A stretch of DNA of 62,024 nucleotides from a virus: IMG/VR virus record IMGVR_UViG_3300031753_000006, positions 1-62,024 of that record. The stretch is one strand, 5' to 3'. The notes below the pieces were generated by a model. That model had not been told where the DNA came from and made no database searches. It saw only the letters and a list, made by a program, of their open reading frames with translations. This document shows positions 23,144 to 32,301 of the stretch, in pieces. Numbering within the stretch: position 1 is the first letter of the stretch; every line of letters begins with the position of its first letter. Position numbers and translations under genes: made by a program.

Positions 23144-23358
23144 CGATTCTAGTGGATTGTTACTATTGCGGCTGTCCAGTTCACTTCGATCCTAGTGGGA
23201 AGTTGGCGGCGCTGGGGATCACTGTCGCGACTTGTGAAGAGCATAACCTCGCGGTGATTTGCAGCCTCTGCACAGATATGATGGAAGTAGAGGGAGTGGA
23301 AGTCGAGATTGTGGACGAGAATGAACTGAAGAAAAGGATCGAGAAGGAAGCTGCGTAA
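23140..23358 (+). CDS. Small zinc-binding protein, 72 aa
   Basis: ATGA overlap with the previous gene and TAATG overlap with the next. CYYCGC near the start plus CEEHNLAVICSLC suggest one zinc site; the C-terminus is acidic. Probably an assembly or regulatory factor made with the tail genes. Confidence 0.6.
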   Translation: MTILVDCYYCGCPVHFDPSGKLAALGITVATCEEHNLAVICSLCTDMMEVEGVEVEIVDENELKKRIEKEAA

Positions 23359-25997
23359 TGCCGGATATCGCGAAACAGACACTGCGGATGGATTGCGCGG
23401 GCGTGGATTTGCGTGCGCCGCTCGATGCCATGCCTCCCGGCCACTTCCCCTACCTGGATAACGTTCGTGTGGTCGAGGAGGGAAGGCTCGAGGCACGGCC
23501 GGGATACACCACATTCAATACCGTCGCGCTCTCCACCAAGGCTCTACATTCGATCCGCCGTCTGAACGACGCCGCAATGTTCTTTGCTGCGGCGGGGTAT
23601 ATCTACGTTGTGGGGAATGGCACAACGCTGTGGGCTGGAACCGAGAATGCACTAGCACAGATTGACACTGGCTACTCCGGTAACCCACTGTCCATAATCA
23701 ACTTCCGGCCAGAGAACTCGCCGTCCTCCTTTGCGTATGTGTACGACGCCAACAAGATGACCAAGGTGCGGCCGGACGGCACACTGCGGCCCATTGGCGT
23801 GGTCCCACCGCTCAACCCGGCACTGACTGAAGCTGACTATGGGCCACCGGCAATGGCAGTGCTCGACGAAGGACAATCAATAACCGGGTGGACAATTGGC
23901 GCCGGCTCCTCTTTCTCGGTCATCAATCTGGTCGATCGACAGGGATCTGGCGGCGGAAATGACGGCACGATCGGGTCGATCACGTATAACAGTGGGTCAA
24001 CTGGTTGGTGCTGCATCGTACCGAGCAGCCCGGTGAGCCCGAACTGGGCGGGTAGTCGGATGCGCGTGCTACTCAACAGCGGCGGTGGCAATCAAGAGAC
24101 GGTGCTCGTGCGAGAGATCCACCCGGCGATCGTGAGTACGACCGTGCAAGCAGTGCAGTATGACAGCGGTAATTCGGGTGTATGTTCATTGGTTCTAGTC
24201 AACTCGCCGACCGGTCTGACGCGCAATTCGATGGTGACAATCGCGGGCAACCTGTACCGCGTGCTGGCCGTGATCCCGTCGCCGGACGGCACTACGTACT
24301 CAGTGCGATTGAACAGTGGCGCCCACACAATCGCGGCGGCTGATGCCGTGGTGGGCAAGATCTCTTGGTATACGTACACCATCCAGACTCACGCGGCGGC
24401 CGAGACGTTGACTGCTCAATGCGTATATGCGCGCGGCACCAGTTTCGGTGGTGCGAGCGCAGTATCAAACATCGCACGGCTGGTTGCGGTGGACGCCTCA
24501 AAAGCGAACAATCGTGCGGTCGATCTAGCGAACGATTACATGCACATTTCGTTCTGGGCCACGGTGGGGGCTGGGGTCAAGCAGGTCCGACTGTACCTGG
24601 ATGTGGACGCCGGGACGTCGTCTCTGGCCAACGCCTTCACTAATAACTACTTCATCTTCACTCTGACGCCCGCACAGTTGTTCGGTGCGAATGCCGCGCC
24701 CACAGGTGGGTCATGGAACGAACTGTTGATTCCACTGTCGTCAGGGGTGAGGGTGGGCAGTGATCCCACGCGCAACCTATCGAACGTCCAGGCGTTGAAG
24801 ATCGAGGTCACACAGACACAAGCGGGCGATATCGCGTTCGATTGGTGGTACTTGTTCGGCACGTACGGGCCTGTCATCCAGCCCAATTCTCCTGTAGGAT
24901 ACCTGTATGAGACTCGTTACCGCGATTCTACGACTGGTGCCGCTTCAGTTCCTGGCCCTCCTACTCGATACAGTCTTAACCCTTTACGGGAAGAGGTACT
25001 TGTCACTCCACAAACAACCGCAGCGCCAAGTGTTGATTCGGACGATGTATATAGACAAGGAGGAACACTTTCAAATTTTACATTTGACGGAACAGTTGCA
25101 AATAATAACGGATCCCCCAACACGTTCCATGACGATTTCAGTGACAATTCGATAGGGGCCAATCCAGCCGCCGATCTTACCCTCATACAGCCTTGGTCCG
25201 TTGTCGACAACGTCTGGACCGGCACCATCAACGTCGTCGGAACCTCAGTAACCTGGGTCAGCGGCACGCAGTTCAATCCAGCGTGCGTGGCTGGCACTGT
25301 GATCATAATCAATGGCGTTGCCTATCAGATGTACGGCAGCCCGATCTCTTCGACCTTCCTTGAGATCACCTCGTCAGGCGGTGTGCAGACTGGAGTCACA
25401 TTCACTGTGGCCAACCCAATTCTCACCGGACAAGCGTTGCCATTTGCGTTCGGGCCACTCGAGGGTCCGTTCGCACCAGTCGTGTTCGCACTAGGCGACC
25501 CAAAGAATCCCGGCACGCTCTACTTCACGAACGCAGCCAACTTGGACGGTGCCAGTGACCTGAACACACTGGAGGTCGCACCACCGAGCGAACCGCTGAT
25601 CTCTGGAGCGGTGTGGAACGGACTAGTGTTCGTGGGATCGAGAGATAACGTGTACCTAATACGGTACACATACTTGTTGAGTCCTGGCAGCAGCGGCCCT
25701 GGAACGTTCCAGGTGAACCGGCTTCCATCGCCTTCCGGTATCTGGTCGCGATGGGCTTGCGTGCGTGGCCAAGACGGAGTGTACTTCCTTGGGCGAGACG
25801 GGATCTACCGCGCGACTGAACAAGGAGTCGTGAGTGTGACCGATCCATCGCTGTACCCGCTATTCCCGCATGACGGTGGTAGTTTGCCATCTGGATTCAA
25901 AGTGAACGGAGTGCCCGCGCCAGATATGACGGCGCTATCATCGTTGAGGCTGACCGCCGCTGACAATGATATCTACTTTGACTACACGCCGATCTAG
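23358..25997 (+). CDS. Tail hub protein, large N-terminal part
   Basis: An 879-residue beta-rich protein that opens with a pattern common in short-tail hub/nozzle proteins: DLRAPLDAMPPGHFPYLDNV, RLEARPGYTTFNT. Jelly-roll-like modules lie in the middle, and a second block near 760-870 (LIRYTYLLSPG, GVYFLGRDGIYRATEQG) is propeller-like. It ends at TAADNDIYFDYTPI, where I would expect the chain to continue. That continuation appears to be the C-terminal half of the next gene. It forms the tail tip below the adaptor. Confidence 0.6.
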   Translation: MPDIAKQTLRMDCAGVDLRAPLDAMPPGHFPYLDNVRVVEEGRLEARPGYTTFNTVALSTKALHSIRRLNDAAMFFAAAGYIYVVGNGTTLWAGTENALAQIDTGYSGNPLSIINFRPENSPSSFAYVYDANKMTKVRPDGTLRPIGVVPPLNPALTEADYGPPAMAVLDEGQSITGWTIGAGSSFSVINLVDRQGSGGGNDGTIGSITYNSGSTGWCCIVPSSPVSPNWAGSRMRVLLNSGGGNQETVLVREIHPAIVSTTVQAVQYDSGNSGVCSLVLVNSPTGLTRNSMVTIAGNLYRVLAVIPSPDGTTYSVRLNSGAHTIAAADAVVGKISWYTYTIQTHAAAETLTAQCVYARGTSFGGASAVSNIARLVAVDASKANNRAVDLANDYMHISFWATVGAGVKQVRLYLDVDAGTSSLANAFTNNYFIFTLTPAQLFGANAAPTGGSWNELLIPLSSGVRVGSDPTRNLSNVQALKIEVTQTQAGDIAFDWWYLFGTYGPVIQPNSPVGYLYETRYRDSTTGAASVPGPPTRYSLNPLREEVLVTPQTTAAPSVDSDDVYRQGGTLSNFTFDGTVANNNGSPNTFHDDFSDNSIGANPAADLTLIQPWSVVDNVWTGTINVVGTSVTWVSGTQFNPACVAGTVIIINGVAYQMYGSPISSTFLEITSSGGVQTGVTFTVANPILTGQALPFAFGPLEGPFAPVVFALGDPKNPGTLYFTNAANLDGASDLNTLEVAPPSEPLISGAVWNGLVFVGSRDNVYLIRYTYLLSPGSSGPGTFQVNRLPSPSGIWSRWACVRGQDGVYFLGRDGIYRATEQGVVSVTDPSLYPLFPHDGGSLPSGFKVNGVPAPDMTALSSLRLTAADNDIYFDYTPI

Positions 25998-26005
25998 GTA
26001 CGACT

Positions 26006-27700
26006 ATGCCATTTAATCCACCAAAGCAGATCGCTAAGGGGTTTGGGACTCCGTCGTGGACATTGCCATTCTCATCCAACGTAACTTCAGGCAATATCAT
26101 AATCGTGTTCGGCACTCTTACTGGGGCCGGGGCTGGATCGGCCAACCCTACTGACAATCTGGGTAACACATACATACGAGCAGTAGCACAAACCGACGTT
26201 GCTGGAGCTGGACTAAACGTATGGTATTGCTTCTCGATCGCAGGTGGGGCTTGCACACTTACTTTTCCTTCAAATAGCGCCAGTGTTGTGATCATGGCCG
26301 AGTACAACATGACGTCCGGCAGTTTGGACGTGGCCAACTCATCTACCAATGCCACTATTCCGTTCAGCATCACGACTACGCATGCGACAGAACTTCTTGT
26401 TGCGGTGTGCATCAACGGGTTACAGCCGACTACATGGGGTGTCAGCGGCAGCTTCGTAATCGAGACACAAGAGGATGCGTCTAATCCGCAGCCGGTCAGT
26501 CTCGTGTTGTGCGACCAGACGGTTAACTCGACTGGCACATACAGTGTGTCTTTCACTGAGGCGCCGTCTTTTTCAGCGGACGGAGCGATTCTCGGTTTCT
26601 TCGGCACGGCGATGACCGTGAATTGCAATAATCCGCCAGTTGGAACTGTGGGCGTTCCGTACACCACAACATTCACGGCTTCGGGCGGGACGGCTCCTTA
26701 CACCTTCACCATCTCTGCTGGATCATTGCCGCCTGGTATCACGCTGGCAAGTAACGGTGTCGCATCAGGAGTGCCGACGGCCTCTGGGTTGTACAGCTTC
26801 ACAGTGCAGGCTACGGATGCTACGTCGGCTACTGGGACTGCTGTATGCACGATCAACATCCTAGCCCCGACTACACTTCGGTTCGAGATCCCTAAGAAAC
26901 GGTGGTTCCCGCATGCGTACGCCGACACGATTGTCACGCATTACTTGGATGAGACGTTCTTGGGTAACGTGAACAAGGAGCAGTTGTTGCTGCTCTCGGC
27001 CGCAAAGGGATTTATATATACCAGTGGAGGGGATACGGACAACGGATCCGTGATTCCGAGCACGGTTATCACACCGTCGATGGATGGTGGTGACCCAAGG
27101 ATACAGAAACTATATGTCGACATCATGACTGATCTGGATGGCACCGGCACGGTTAAAGCGACCGCTCAGTTCAATAATCAGACGACAACTGGCGCGACTG
27201 TGTCTTACACACCTATTGGAACCAGAATCCAGCAGTTGCAGAATATATCGTCTCTGTCGTCATTGAACCTATACCGTAATCTGTCCGTCGCGTACACTTG
27301 GACTGGTGGTCCCGACGGCCCCCGCCTGTACATCTGTGAGCCGGCTGGGTATGCACAACCGTACATCTCAACGTTCATCGTGACACAGTTCATCAACCTA
27401 GCCTTCCCTGGTTGGAAGCACCATCGCCAGCTCTACGCTGGTTACATCAGTAACAGCAACGTCCTCTTTACGATCAAGACACAGGACGGACGGACGTATG
27501 GACCATATACGCTGCCGTCGACCGGCGGCCAGTTCCAGATCATCACGGCAAAGTTGGACCAGAACATTAAGGATCTAGCGTTCGCGTATCAGTTGGATGG
27601 ACAAGGGCAGAACTTCGTCTTATTCCCCGAGGCGTTCACGATCGAAACGAAAGAGTGGACAGAGCCGAGTTACATCCCGCTCGCCATCTTCAAGACGTGA
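26006..27700 (+). CDS. Tail protein: host-like adhesive modules fused to the hub C-terminus
   Basis: Three parts. Residues 1-200 form a lectin-like sandwich (PTDNLGNTYIRAVAQT, NVWYCFSIAGG) of a type I associate with soil-bacterial surface proteins. Residues 207-285 are a PIG/cadherin-like domain (VGTVGVPYTTTFTASGGTAP). From 291 (LRFEIPKKRWFPHAYADT) the chain reads as the missing end of the preceding hub protein and then a conserved tail domain. A module insertion with a new start appears to have cut one hub gene in two. The graft may add host-surface binding. Confidence 0.6.
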   Translation: MPFNPPKQIAKGFGTPSWTLPFSSNVTSGNIIIVFGTLTGAGAGSANPTDNLGNTYIRAVAQTDVAGAGLNVWYCFSIAGGACTLTFPSNSASVVIMAEYNMTSGSLDVANSSTNATIPFSITTTHATELLVAVCINGLQPTTWGVSGSFVIETQEDASNPQPVSLVLCDQTVNSTGTYSVSFTEAPSFSADGAILGFFGTAMTVNCNNPPVGTVGVPYTTTFTASGGTAPYTFTISAGSLPPGITLASNGVASGVPTASGLYSFTVQATDATSATGTAVCTINILAPTTLRFEIPKKRWFPHAYADTIVTHYLDETFLGNVNKEQLLLLSAAKGFIYTSGGDTDNGSVIPSTVITPSMDGGDPRIQKLYVDIMTDLDGTGTVKATAQFNNQTTTGATVSYTPIGTRIQQLQNISSLSSLNLYRNLSVAYTWTGGPDGPRLYICEPAGYAQPYISTFIVTQFINLAFPGWKHHRQLYAGYISNSNVLFTIKTQDGRTYGPYTLPSTGGQFQIITAKLDQNIKDLAFAYQLDGQGQNFVLFPEAFTIETKEWTEPSYIPLAIFKT

Positions 27701-27708
27701 GGTAGACC

Positions 27709-28653
27709 ATGCCTGGAGCGCCGCCACTTAATCCGATCACACAACAGGTCTTCCAGACGTTCTCTCGCCTGTCCGTGCCGCCCGAGCACGAGACGATGCA
27801 GGGCGTGATCTCGGACATCTATAACAAAATACAAGCCGTGCAGGCCGGGTCGCAGACGGTGCAGGCGCAGATACCCACCACGGCGGCCATCACACAAATT
27901 GCACAATCAGTCGCCATTCCGGCATCGGCAGCGGTGTTACCTACGGCTCTGAATGCGATCGTGCCTATCGTCCTTGCCCAACCGAACTCGACCTCACCTC
28001 TCCGCGATCAGAATGGCAACGTCGTGACTGCGGTGGACGGTGCAGTCGTCGCTTGGAATATCGGTGGAGCGGATGCCGGTGTGTTCTACCAATTCACCAG
28101 AGCGTCGGCCGTTTGGTCGTACGTAAGTGGGTACGTGGCAAGACAGCAGAATCAGTTGGCGACGTTGGCAGGACTGTTGGGGCCGTCGGACACTGGGCTG
28201 TTGGTCGATGTGACTGATTACGCCCACATCCTCAAATGGACCGGGACGGCCTGGACATATGCCGATCCATCCGATCCCGCCGGTCGTATCGAGATGTTCC
28301 TAGTCGATCCCAACCCTGTGACTGGATGGCACTTGTGCGACGGAACAGCCAATGTCCCGTACCTGAAGTTTGACGGCACAACACCCACACAGACACTACC
28401 AGACCTGATCAGCACGACGGCCAAGGCAGCGTATGCCAAGTTGGGTTCTCCAGTGTCTGGATCGCCGGTCGCAGCCACGGCGCCCACATTCACTGGGAAT
28501 GCGCAGACATTCACTACCACGCCCGCCGCGGCGTTCGTGTCTGGGTCGCAAGTCGACGCCTTCACCGCACCGAATCCATACACGCCAACCGGGTCAGTCA
28601 GTGCCACGGGAGAACCGAGAAACATTGTACTTAGGCCGTGGTTCCGTACTTGA
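27709..28653 (+). CDS. Tail fibre / tail-collar-type protein
   Basis: A 314-residue protein with an N-terminal helical tip-binding part (about 1-60), a middle with WNIGGADAGVFYQFTRASAV, and a collar-like module near 190-235 (PVTGWHLCDGTANVPYLKF). The C-terminus RNIVLRPWFRT is typical of collar-domain fibres. Likely part of the receptor-binding apparatus. Confidence 0.6.
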   Translation: MPGAPPLNPITQQVFQTFSRLSVPPEHETMQGVISDIYNKIQAVQAGSQTVQAQIPTTAAITQIAQSVAIPASAAVLPTALNAIVPIVLAQPNSTSPLRDQNGNVVTAVDGAVVAWNIGGADAGVFYQFTRASAVWSYVSGYVARQQNQLATLAGLLGPSDTGLLVDVTDYAHILKWTGTAWTYADPSDPAGRIEMFLVDPNPVTGWHLCDGTANVPYLKFDGTTPTQTLPDLISTTAKAAYAKLGSPVSGSPVAATAPTFTGNAQTFTTTPAAAFVSGSQVDAFTAPNPYTPTGSVSATGEPRNIVLRPWFRT

Positions 28654-28665
28654 TATACTGGGATT
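28654..28665 (+). promoter_or_regulatory. Leaderless -10 box with extended TGn
   Basis: TGA (stop of the fibre gene) directly followed by TATACT (28654-28659), then GGGATT and the ATG at 28666. The stop codon supplies the TG of an extended -10. Confidence 0.65.
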
Positions 28666-29058
28666 ATGGCGAACGAGATTTCGGTCACTTCGGCCCTTAC
28701 GTATACCAACACGGCGAATGGCATTGCCGCGACCACTCTACAGATCGGTGGGGCGAGCAATAACGCTCTATTCAACATCAGCGGCAAGAACTTCGTCTAC
28801 GCGACCAAATCGTTCACTACTGGCGCGGGTGGAACTGCGATCCCTCTCGGCGCGGTTGGCACGCTTGGATGGGTAGCCATCAAGAACAACGACGCCGCGA
28901 ACTACATTCAAGTCTTGACGGCGGTATCTGGCACTGTCTTCCTTCGTATCAACGCTGGAGAGATGGCCAGCTTCCGGTTCGACCAAGGCGTGACTGCGCC
29001 GGCTATCCTCGCCAACACCGCTTCAGTCCTTACCGAATACATGATCCTGGAGAACTGA
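28666..29058 (+). CDS. Small tail beta-sandwich protein A, 130 aa
   Basis: A 130-residue beta protein: MANEISVTSALTYTNTANG ... ISGKNFVYATKSF ... VLTAVSGTVFLRINAGEM. It is a close tandem duplicate of the following gene, with the same length and almost identical second half. Such sandwiches cap fibres or bind surface sugars. Leaderless start. Confidence 0.6.
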   Translation: MANEISVTSALTYTNTANGIAATTLQIGGASNNALFNISGKNFVYATKSFTTGAGGTAIPLGAVGTLGWVAIKNNDAANYIQVLTAVSGTVFLRINAGEMASFRFDQGVTAPAILANTASVLTEYMILEN

Positions 29059-29450
29059 TGGCCAACGAAATTCAAGTGACGTTGGCGTTACAGTACACCA
29101 ACGCCGCGCAGTCCATCCCGCCCACGTTACTACAGATCGCCGGTACGGCCAACCAGTCTCTCTTCTCGATCAGCGGCAAGAACTTCACGGACGGCACCAA
29201 GTCATTCCCGACTTCGGCCGGTGGGACGGCAATTCCGTTAGGTGGCGTTGGCACCCTCGGATGGGCAGTGATCCGCAATCTTGATCCAACGAACTATGTG
29301 CAGGTTCTAACCGCGGTATCCGGCACGGTGTTTCTCAGGATCAACGCTGGCGAGGCCGCGCTGTTTCGATTCGACCAAGGTGTCACGGCACCCGCTATCC
29401 TCGCCAACACCGCGGCTTGTGTCTGTCAATGGCTTATCCTCGAGAATTGA
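29058..29450 (+). CDS. Small tail beta-sandwich protein B, 130 aa (paralogue)
   Basis: TGATG overlap with copy A. MANEIQVTLALQYTNAAQS ... ISGKNFTDGTKSF ... LTAVSGTVFLRINAGEA. Most differences are in the first 55 residues and near 115-125, suggesting diversified loops on a shared core. The pair may form heteromers or give two binding specificities. Confidence 0.6.
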   Translation: MANEIQVTLALQYTNAAQSIPPTLLQIAGTANQSLFSISGKNFTDGTKSFPTSAGGTAIPLGGVGTLGWAVIRNLDPTNYVQVLTAVSGTVFLRINAGEAALFRFDQGVTAPAILANTAACVCQWLILEN

Positions 29451-29462
29451 TACAATGGGTGC
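29451..29462 (+). promoter_or_regulatory. Leaderless -10 box with extended TGn
   Basis: TGA stop of protein B followed directly by TACAAT (29451-29456), GGGTGC, and GTG at 29463. Same design as at 28654. Confidence 0.6.
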
Positions 29463-29918
29463 GTGAGCACTGCCAACAAGCCTATTGAATTCAAACCAGT
29501 TGGAGAGGATGAACCAACTCCCGCAACCCCTGCCCTAGACGTCCGACTCCTCACCACAGAGGAAGTCGAAACCCTCCGACCTGAATTCGAGGCACAAAGA
29601 GCGGTCTTCCCGAACCCGCAGACTTCGTTTGCCGTGGGTGCTGTGGATGCCGACGGTAAGGTGGTCGCCTTCCTATTCTTCCAGTTGCAAGTTCACGCCG
29701 AGCCGATGAAGATCGATCATCCGCACGAAGCGTTGTTCAGTCGATTGGTCGATGTCGGCGAACGGACACTGGTCGAGCGGTGCGGGTCGCAACTGGTATA
29801 TGCCTTTACGCCGCCGGGTAAGATCACGAGGTTAGCACAGATGGCCGGTATGCAGATTGAGCCGTGGGTTGTCATGAGCAAGATCGTTGGGCCGCCGGGA
29901 GAGGAGGTGATCCAATAA
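29463..29918 (+). CDS. Putative GNAT-like protein, 151 aa
   Basis: After a Pro-rich start the sequence follows an acyltransferase-like alternation: LLTTEEVETLRPEFEAQRAV, TSFAVGAVDADGKVVAFLFF (central strands), ALFSRLVDVGERTLVERCG and AGMQIEPWVVMSKIVG. The acetyl-CoA loop is not obvious, so it may be a fold relative without activity. It is placed between tail and internal virion genes. Confidence 0.4.
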   Translation: MSTANKPIEFKPVGEDEPTPATPALDVRLLTTEEVETLRPEFEAQRAVFPNPQTSFAVGAVDADGKVVAFLFFQLQVHAEPMKIDHPHEALFSRLVDVGERTLVERCGSQLVYAFTPPGKITRLAQMAGMQIEPWVVMSKIVGPPGEEVIQ

Positions 29919-30448
29919 TGTTCGGACCAAGTAGTGGTGAATCAGCAGCTTCAACGGCACAGCAAGGATTCGGCATTCCAGCTCTGGGACAAGGCACGAC
30001 CAATCTGCAAACCGGCGCGAACTTCTTTCAGACGTTGCTTGGGGGCAACAAGGCGAACACGGAAGCACTGTTACAGCCAGACATCAACCGGATCAGAGAG
30101 AGCACACAGGGCGCATTGCAGGGTGTGTCGACGCTTATGCCGCGCGGTGGAGGTCGGTCAGCCACACTATTCCAACAACCCTTCGCGGCACAGAGTCAGA
30201 TCGGTAATTTGTTCAGTGGATTGAGATCTGGAGCGGCCGGTGGATTAGCACAGATCGGCGGCCAGCAAGCACAGATCGGGCAGACGTCGGCGCAGAACCT
30301 GTTCCAGAACTCGATGCAGCAGCGGCAATACCACGACCAGCAGATGGCCAAATTGGCTCAAGGCATCTTCGGTCTTGCGACGTTGCCATTTGGTGGTGGG
30401 TCGGCGACCGGCGGGTTACTCGGTGCCATTCCGGGGATTGGAGGTTAA
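29918..30448 (+). CDS. Internal virion / DNA-ejection protein, 176 aa
   Basis: TAATG overlap with the previous gene, and GAGGAGG 8 nt upstream. Gln/Ala/Gly-rich helical protein (SQIGNLFSGLRSGAAGGLAQ, QQAQIGQTSAQNLFQ) with a hydrophobic Gly-rich C-terminus. Composition and position before two large low-complexity proteins fit an ejection protein of a short-tailed phage. Confidence 0.55.
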   Translation: MFGPSSGESAASTAQQGFGIPALGQGTTNLQTGANFFQTLLGGNKANTEALLQPDINRIRESTQGALQGVSTLMPRGGGRSATLFQQPFAAQSQIGNLFSGLRSGAAGGLAQIGGQQAQIGQTSAQNLFQNSMQQRQYHDQQMAKLAQGIFGLATLPFGGGSATGGLLGAIPGIGG

Positions 30449-32299
30449 ATGGGCGCGTTCATAACAGGTTTGGGCGAGGGGGCTGCGAACTACGGAACGC
30501 AGCAACGTTCGCTCGAGAACCAGAGAACCATCACCGGCATGCAACAGTCCGGTGAGACACAACGGCTAGCGATGACCCATTGGGAAAACCAGCGTCAGGC
30601 TCTGGCCGGCGCGATCCAGCAGGCCGCGATGTCCGAACCGGTCGGCAGTCCTTTGCGCCATCAGTACCTCGATGCATGGACCCGTCTACTCGGCGAAAAA
30701 CCCGGCGCCAAACTGGACGCTTACCACACCGAATTCTCGCAATTACAGAATCATGCTCGAGCGGCCGATCAGGAAGGGCAGATTGCCTCCGCGGCGACCA
30801 GAGCCGCCTCCCAACCCATATCCGGCCCTCCCAATCCAGCCTCACCTGGGCAAACTCCCGGTGCGACCCCGACGATCCCGCCGATGCCTGGGCCATCCGG
30901 TATGCCGGAACAACGTCTGGGCGGTCCACTAGCCGCGCAACCGCCCACATCGCCTGTCCAACCGATCACACAGACAGGAGGGGCTGGCGGCCAAAATGCC
31001 GCGTCTCCCTTTCCGGACACCGCCGTTTCTGCCTCAGCAGTCCCAACAGCCGCACCAACAGGCGCTGGGGCAGTTGCTAATCAAGGCAGTGCAGGGCCTT
31101 CCCAATCTGTTCCGTCGATAGACGATCTGTGGAACTCGCCAATGTCGCCGGCTGAGCGGGCTGCGATGGCGCCGATGCATTACGGCCCGCAGTTTGCGGA
31201 TGCCATCAGCAAGATCCCTGGAATTGACAAGTTCCCGCTGCTAGCCACTGAAGCGAAGTTGCAAGCGTATGGGCTTAAGCCAACGCCGATGGCGGGACTA
31301 ATCCGGCCGATCAACGTACCGGGATTGATCCCCGCACCGCCCGGAGCAACCAGTGCGCTGGATGGTTCACCTATCAGTACACCGTACGTTCGTGTGCAAA
31401 GGAGTTTGATAGATAACACTGAGCAATACTACCCAGAGTATGGTACTACCTCGCCGACAGTAATGCCGGATCCAAACTCCAAGACCGGGTTCTCGCGTGT
31501 GGTGTTTGATACGCAAGGGCAAGAGATCAGCCGGGTTACCGGGGCCACGCCGCCGGGACAGTTCGTACCCAAGGTCACCAAGTCGGAGAAGGAAACGGTT
31601 GTTGACTTTGGCGATCACAAGGAGATTTGGCCGGTCGGTACAGAGACAGTGACGCAGGGGGTTATTCCAGGGCAGGATCCCAAGGGGAATGCCACACCGG
31701 CACCGACGTCCAACCTACCGCACCCGCTCATTCCCGGCCCGTCGGTACCACCCGCCCGCAACATCGGCGAGAAGACACTGACACCGAACCAAGAGATGAC
31801 CAGTGAGCAAAAGCTGGGACAGTACCAACTGGCCAAAGATCGTGCGCAGATGGTCATTCAGAACGCTCCCATGCTTGCTTCGTTGATCGAATCTGGCAAG
31901 CTGGAACTCGAGCTGGACACCGACGGTTTCCTCAAGGCTATTGTGAACCGCTCGATGCCAATGAACGCACGAGAGGCACAATTAGCGTCGGACTTCATCA
32001 CCTTGTCGGAAGACATCAACGTTCTCCGCGGGCCGCTGGGCGCCACTGGATTTCGTGGTCCTGAAGCGTTTCAGCGATTGCAAGCGCAGAAAGGACAATT
32101 GCTCGCCCGGCCGGAGATCACCGTGGGTGTGTTGCAGAATACCATCCAAGCGTTGAACCGACAGATCGGGCCGATTCAGAAACGTGTGGGTGTGTCGCCA
32201 CCCGCCGCGCAGCCGACGCCTAACGAACAGCCGACACCAGCCGGTCCCGCCATGTCCAAGACCGCACAGGAATACCTGAAAAAGAGAGGTAAACTGTAG
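30449..32299 (+). CDS. Large internal virion / ejection protein, 616 aa
   Basis: GGAGG 4 nt before ATG. Helical Gln-rich start (residues 1-110), a long disordered Pro/Gly/Ala region (about 115-240), a middle domain (SPAERAAMAPMHYGPQFADA) and a charged helical domain at 455-585. No enzymatic motif is seen. Its size and composition suit an injected inner-core protein that helps DNA cross the envelope. Confidence 0.55.
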   Translation: MGAFITGLGEGAANYGTQQRSLENQRTITGMQQSGETQRLAMTHWENQRQALAGAIQQAAMSEPVGSPLRHQYLDAWTRLLGEKPGAKLDAYHTEFSQLQNHARAADQEGQIASAATRAASQPISGPPNPASPGQTPGATPTIPPMPGPSGMPEQRLGGPLAAQPPTSPVQPITQTGGAGGQNAASPFPDTAVSASAVPTAAPTGAGAVANQGSAGPSQSVPSIDDLWNSPMSPAERAAMAPMHYGPQFADAISKIPGIDKFPLLATEAKLQAYGLKPTPMAGLIRPINVPGLIPAPPGATSALDGSPISTPYVRVQRSLIDNTEQYYPEYGTTSPTVMPDPNSKTGFSRVVFDTQGQEISRVTGATPPGQFVPKVTKSEKETVVDFGDHKEIWPVGTETVTQGVIPGQDPKGNATPAPTSNLPHPLIPGPSVPPARNIGEKTLTPNQEMTSEQKLGQYQLAKDRAQMVIQNAPMLASLIESGKLELELDTDGFLKAIVNRSMPMNAREAQLASDFITLSEDINVLRGPLGATGFRGPEAFQRLQAQKGQLLARPEITVGVLQNTIQALNRQIGPIQKRVGVSPPAAQPTPNEQPTPAGPAMSKTAQEYLKKRGKL

Positions 32300-32301
32300 C
32301 A
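32290..32301 (+). promoter_or_regulatory. Leaderless -10 box (TAAACT + 6 nt + ATG)
   Basis: TAAACT at 32290-32295 and GTAGCA (containing the TAG stop of the previous gene) before the ATG at 32302. No ribosome binding site. Confidence 0.6.
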
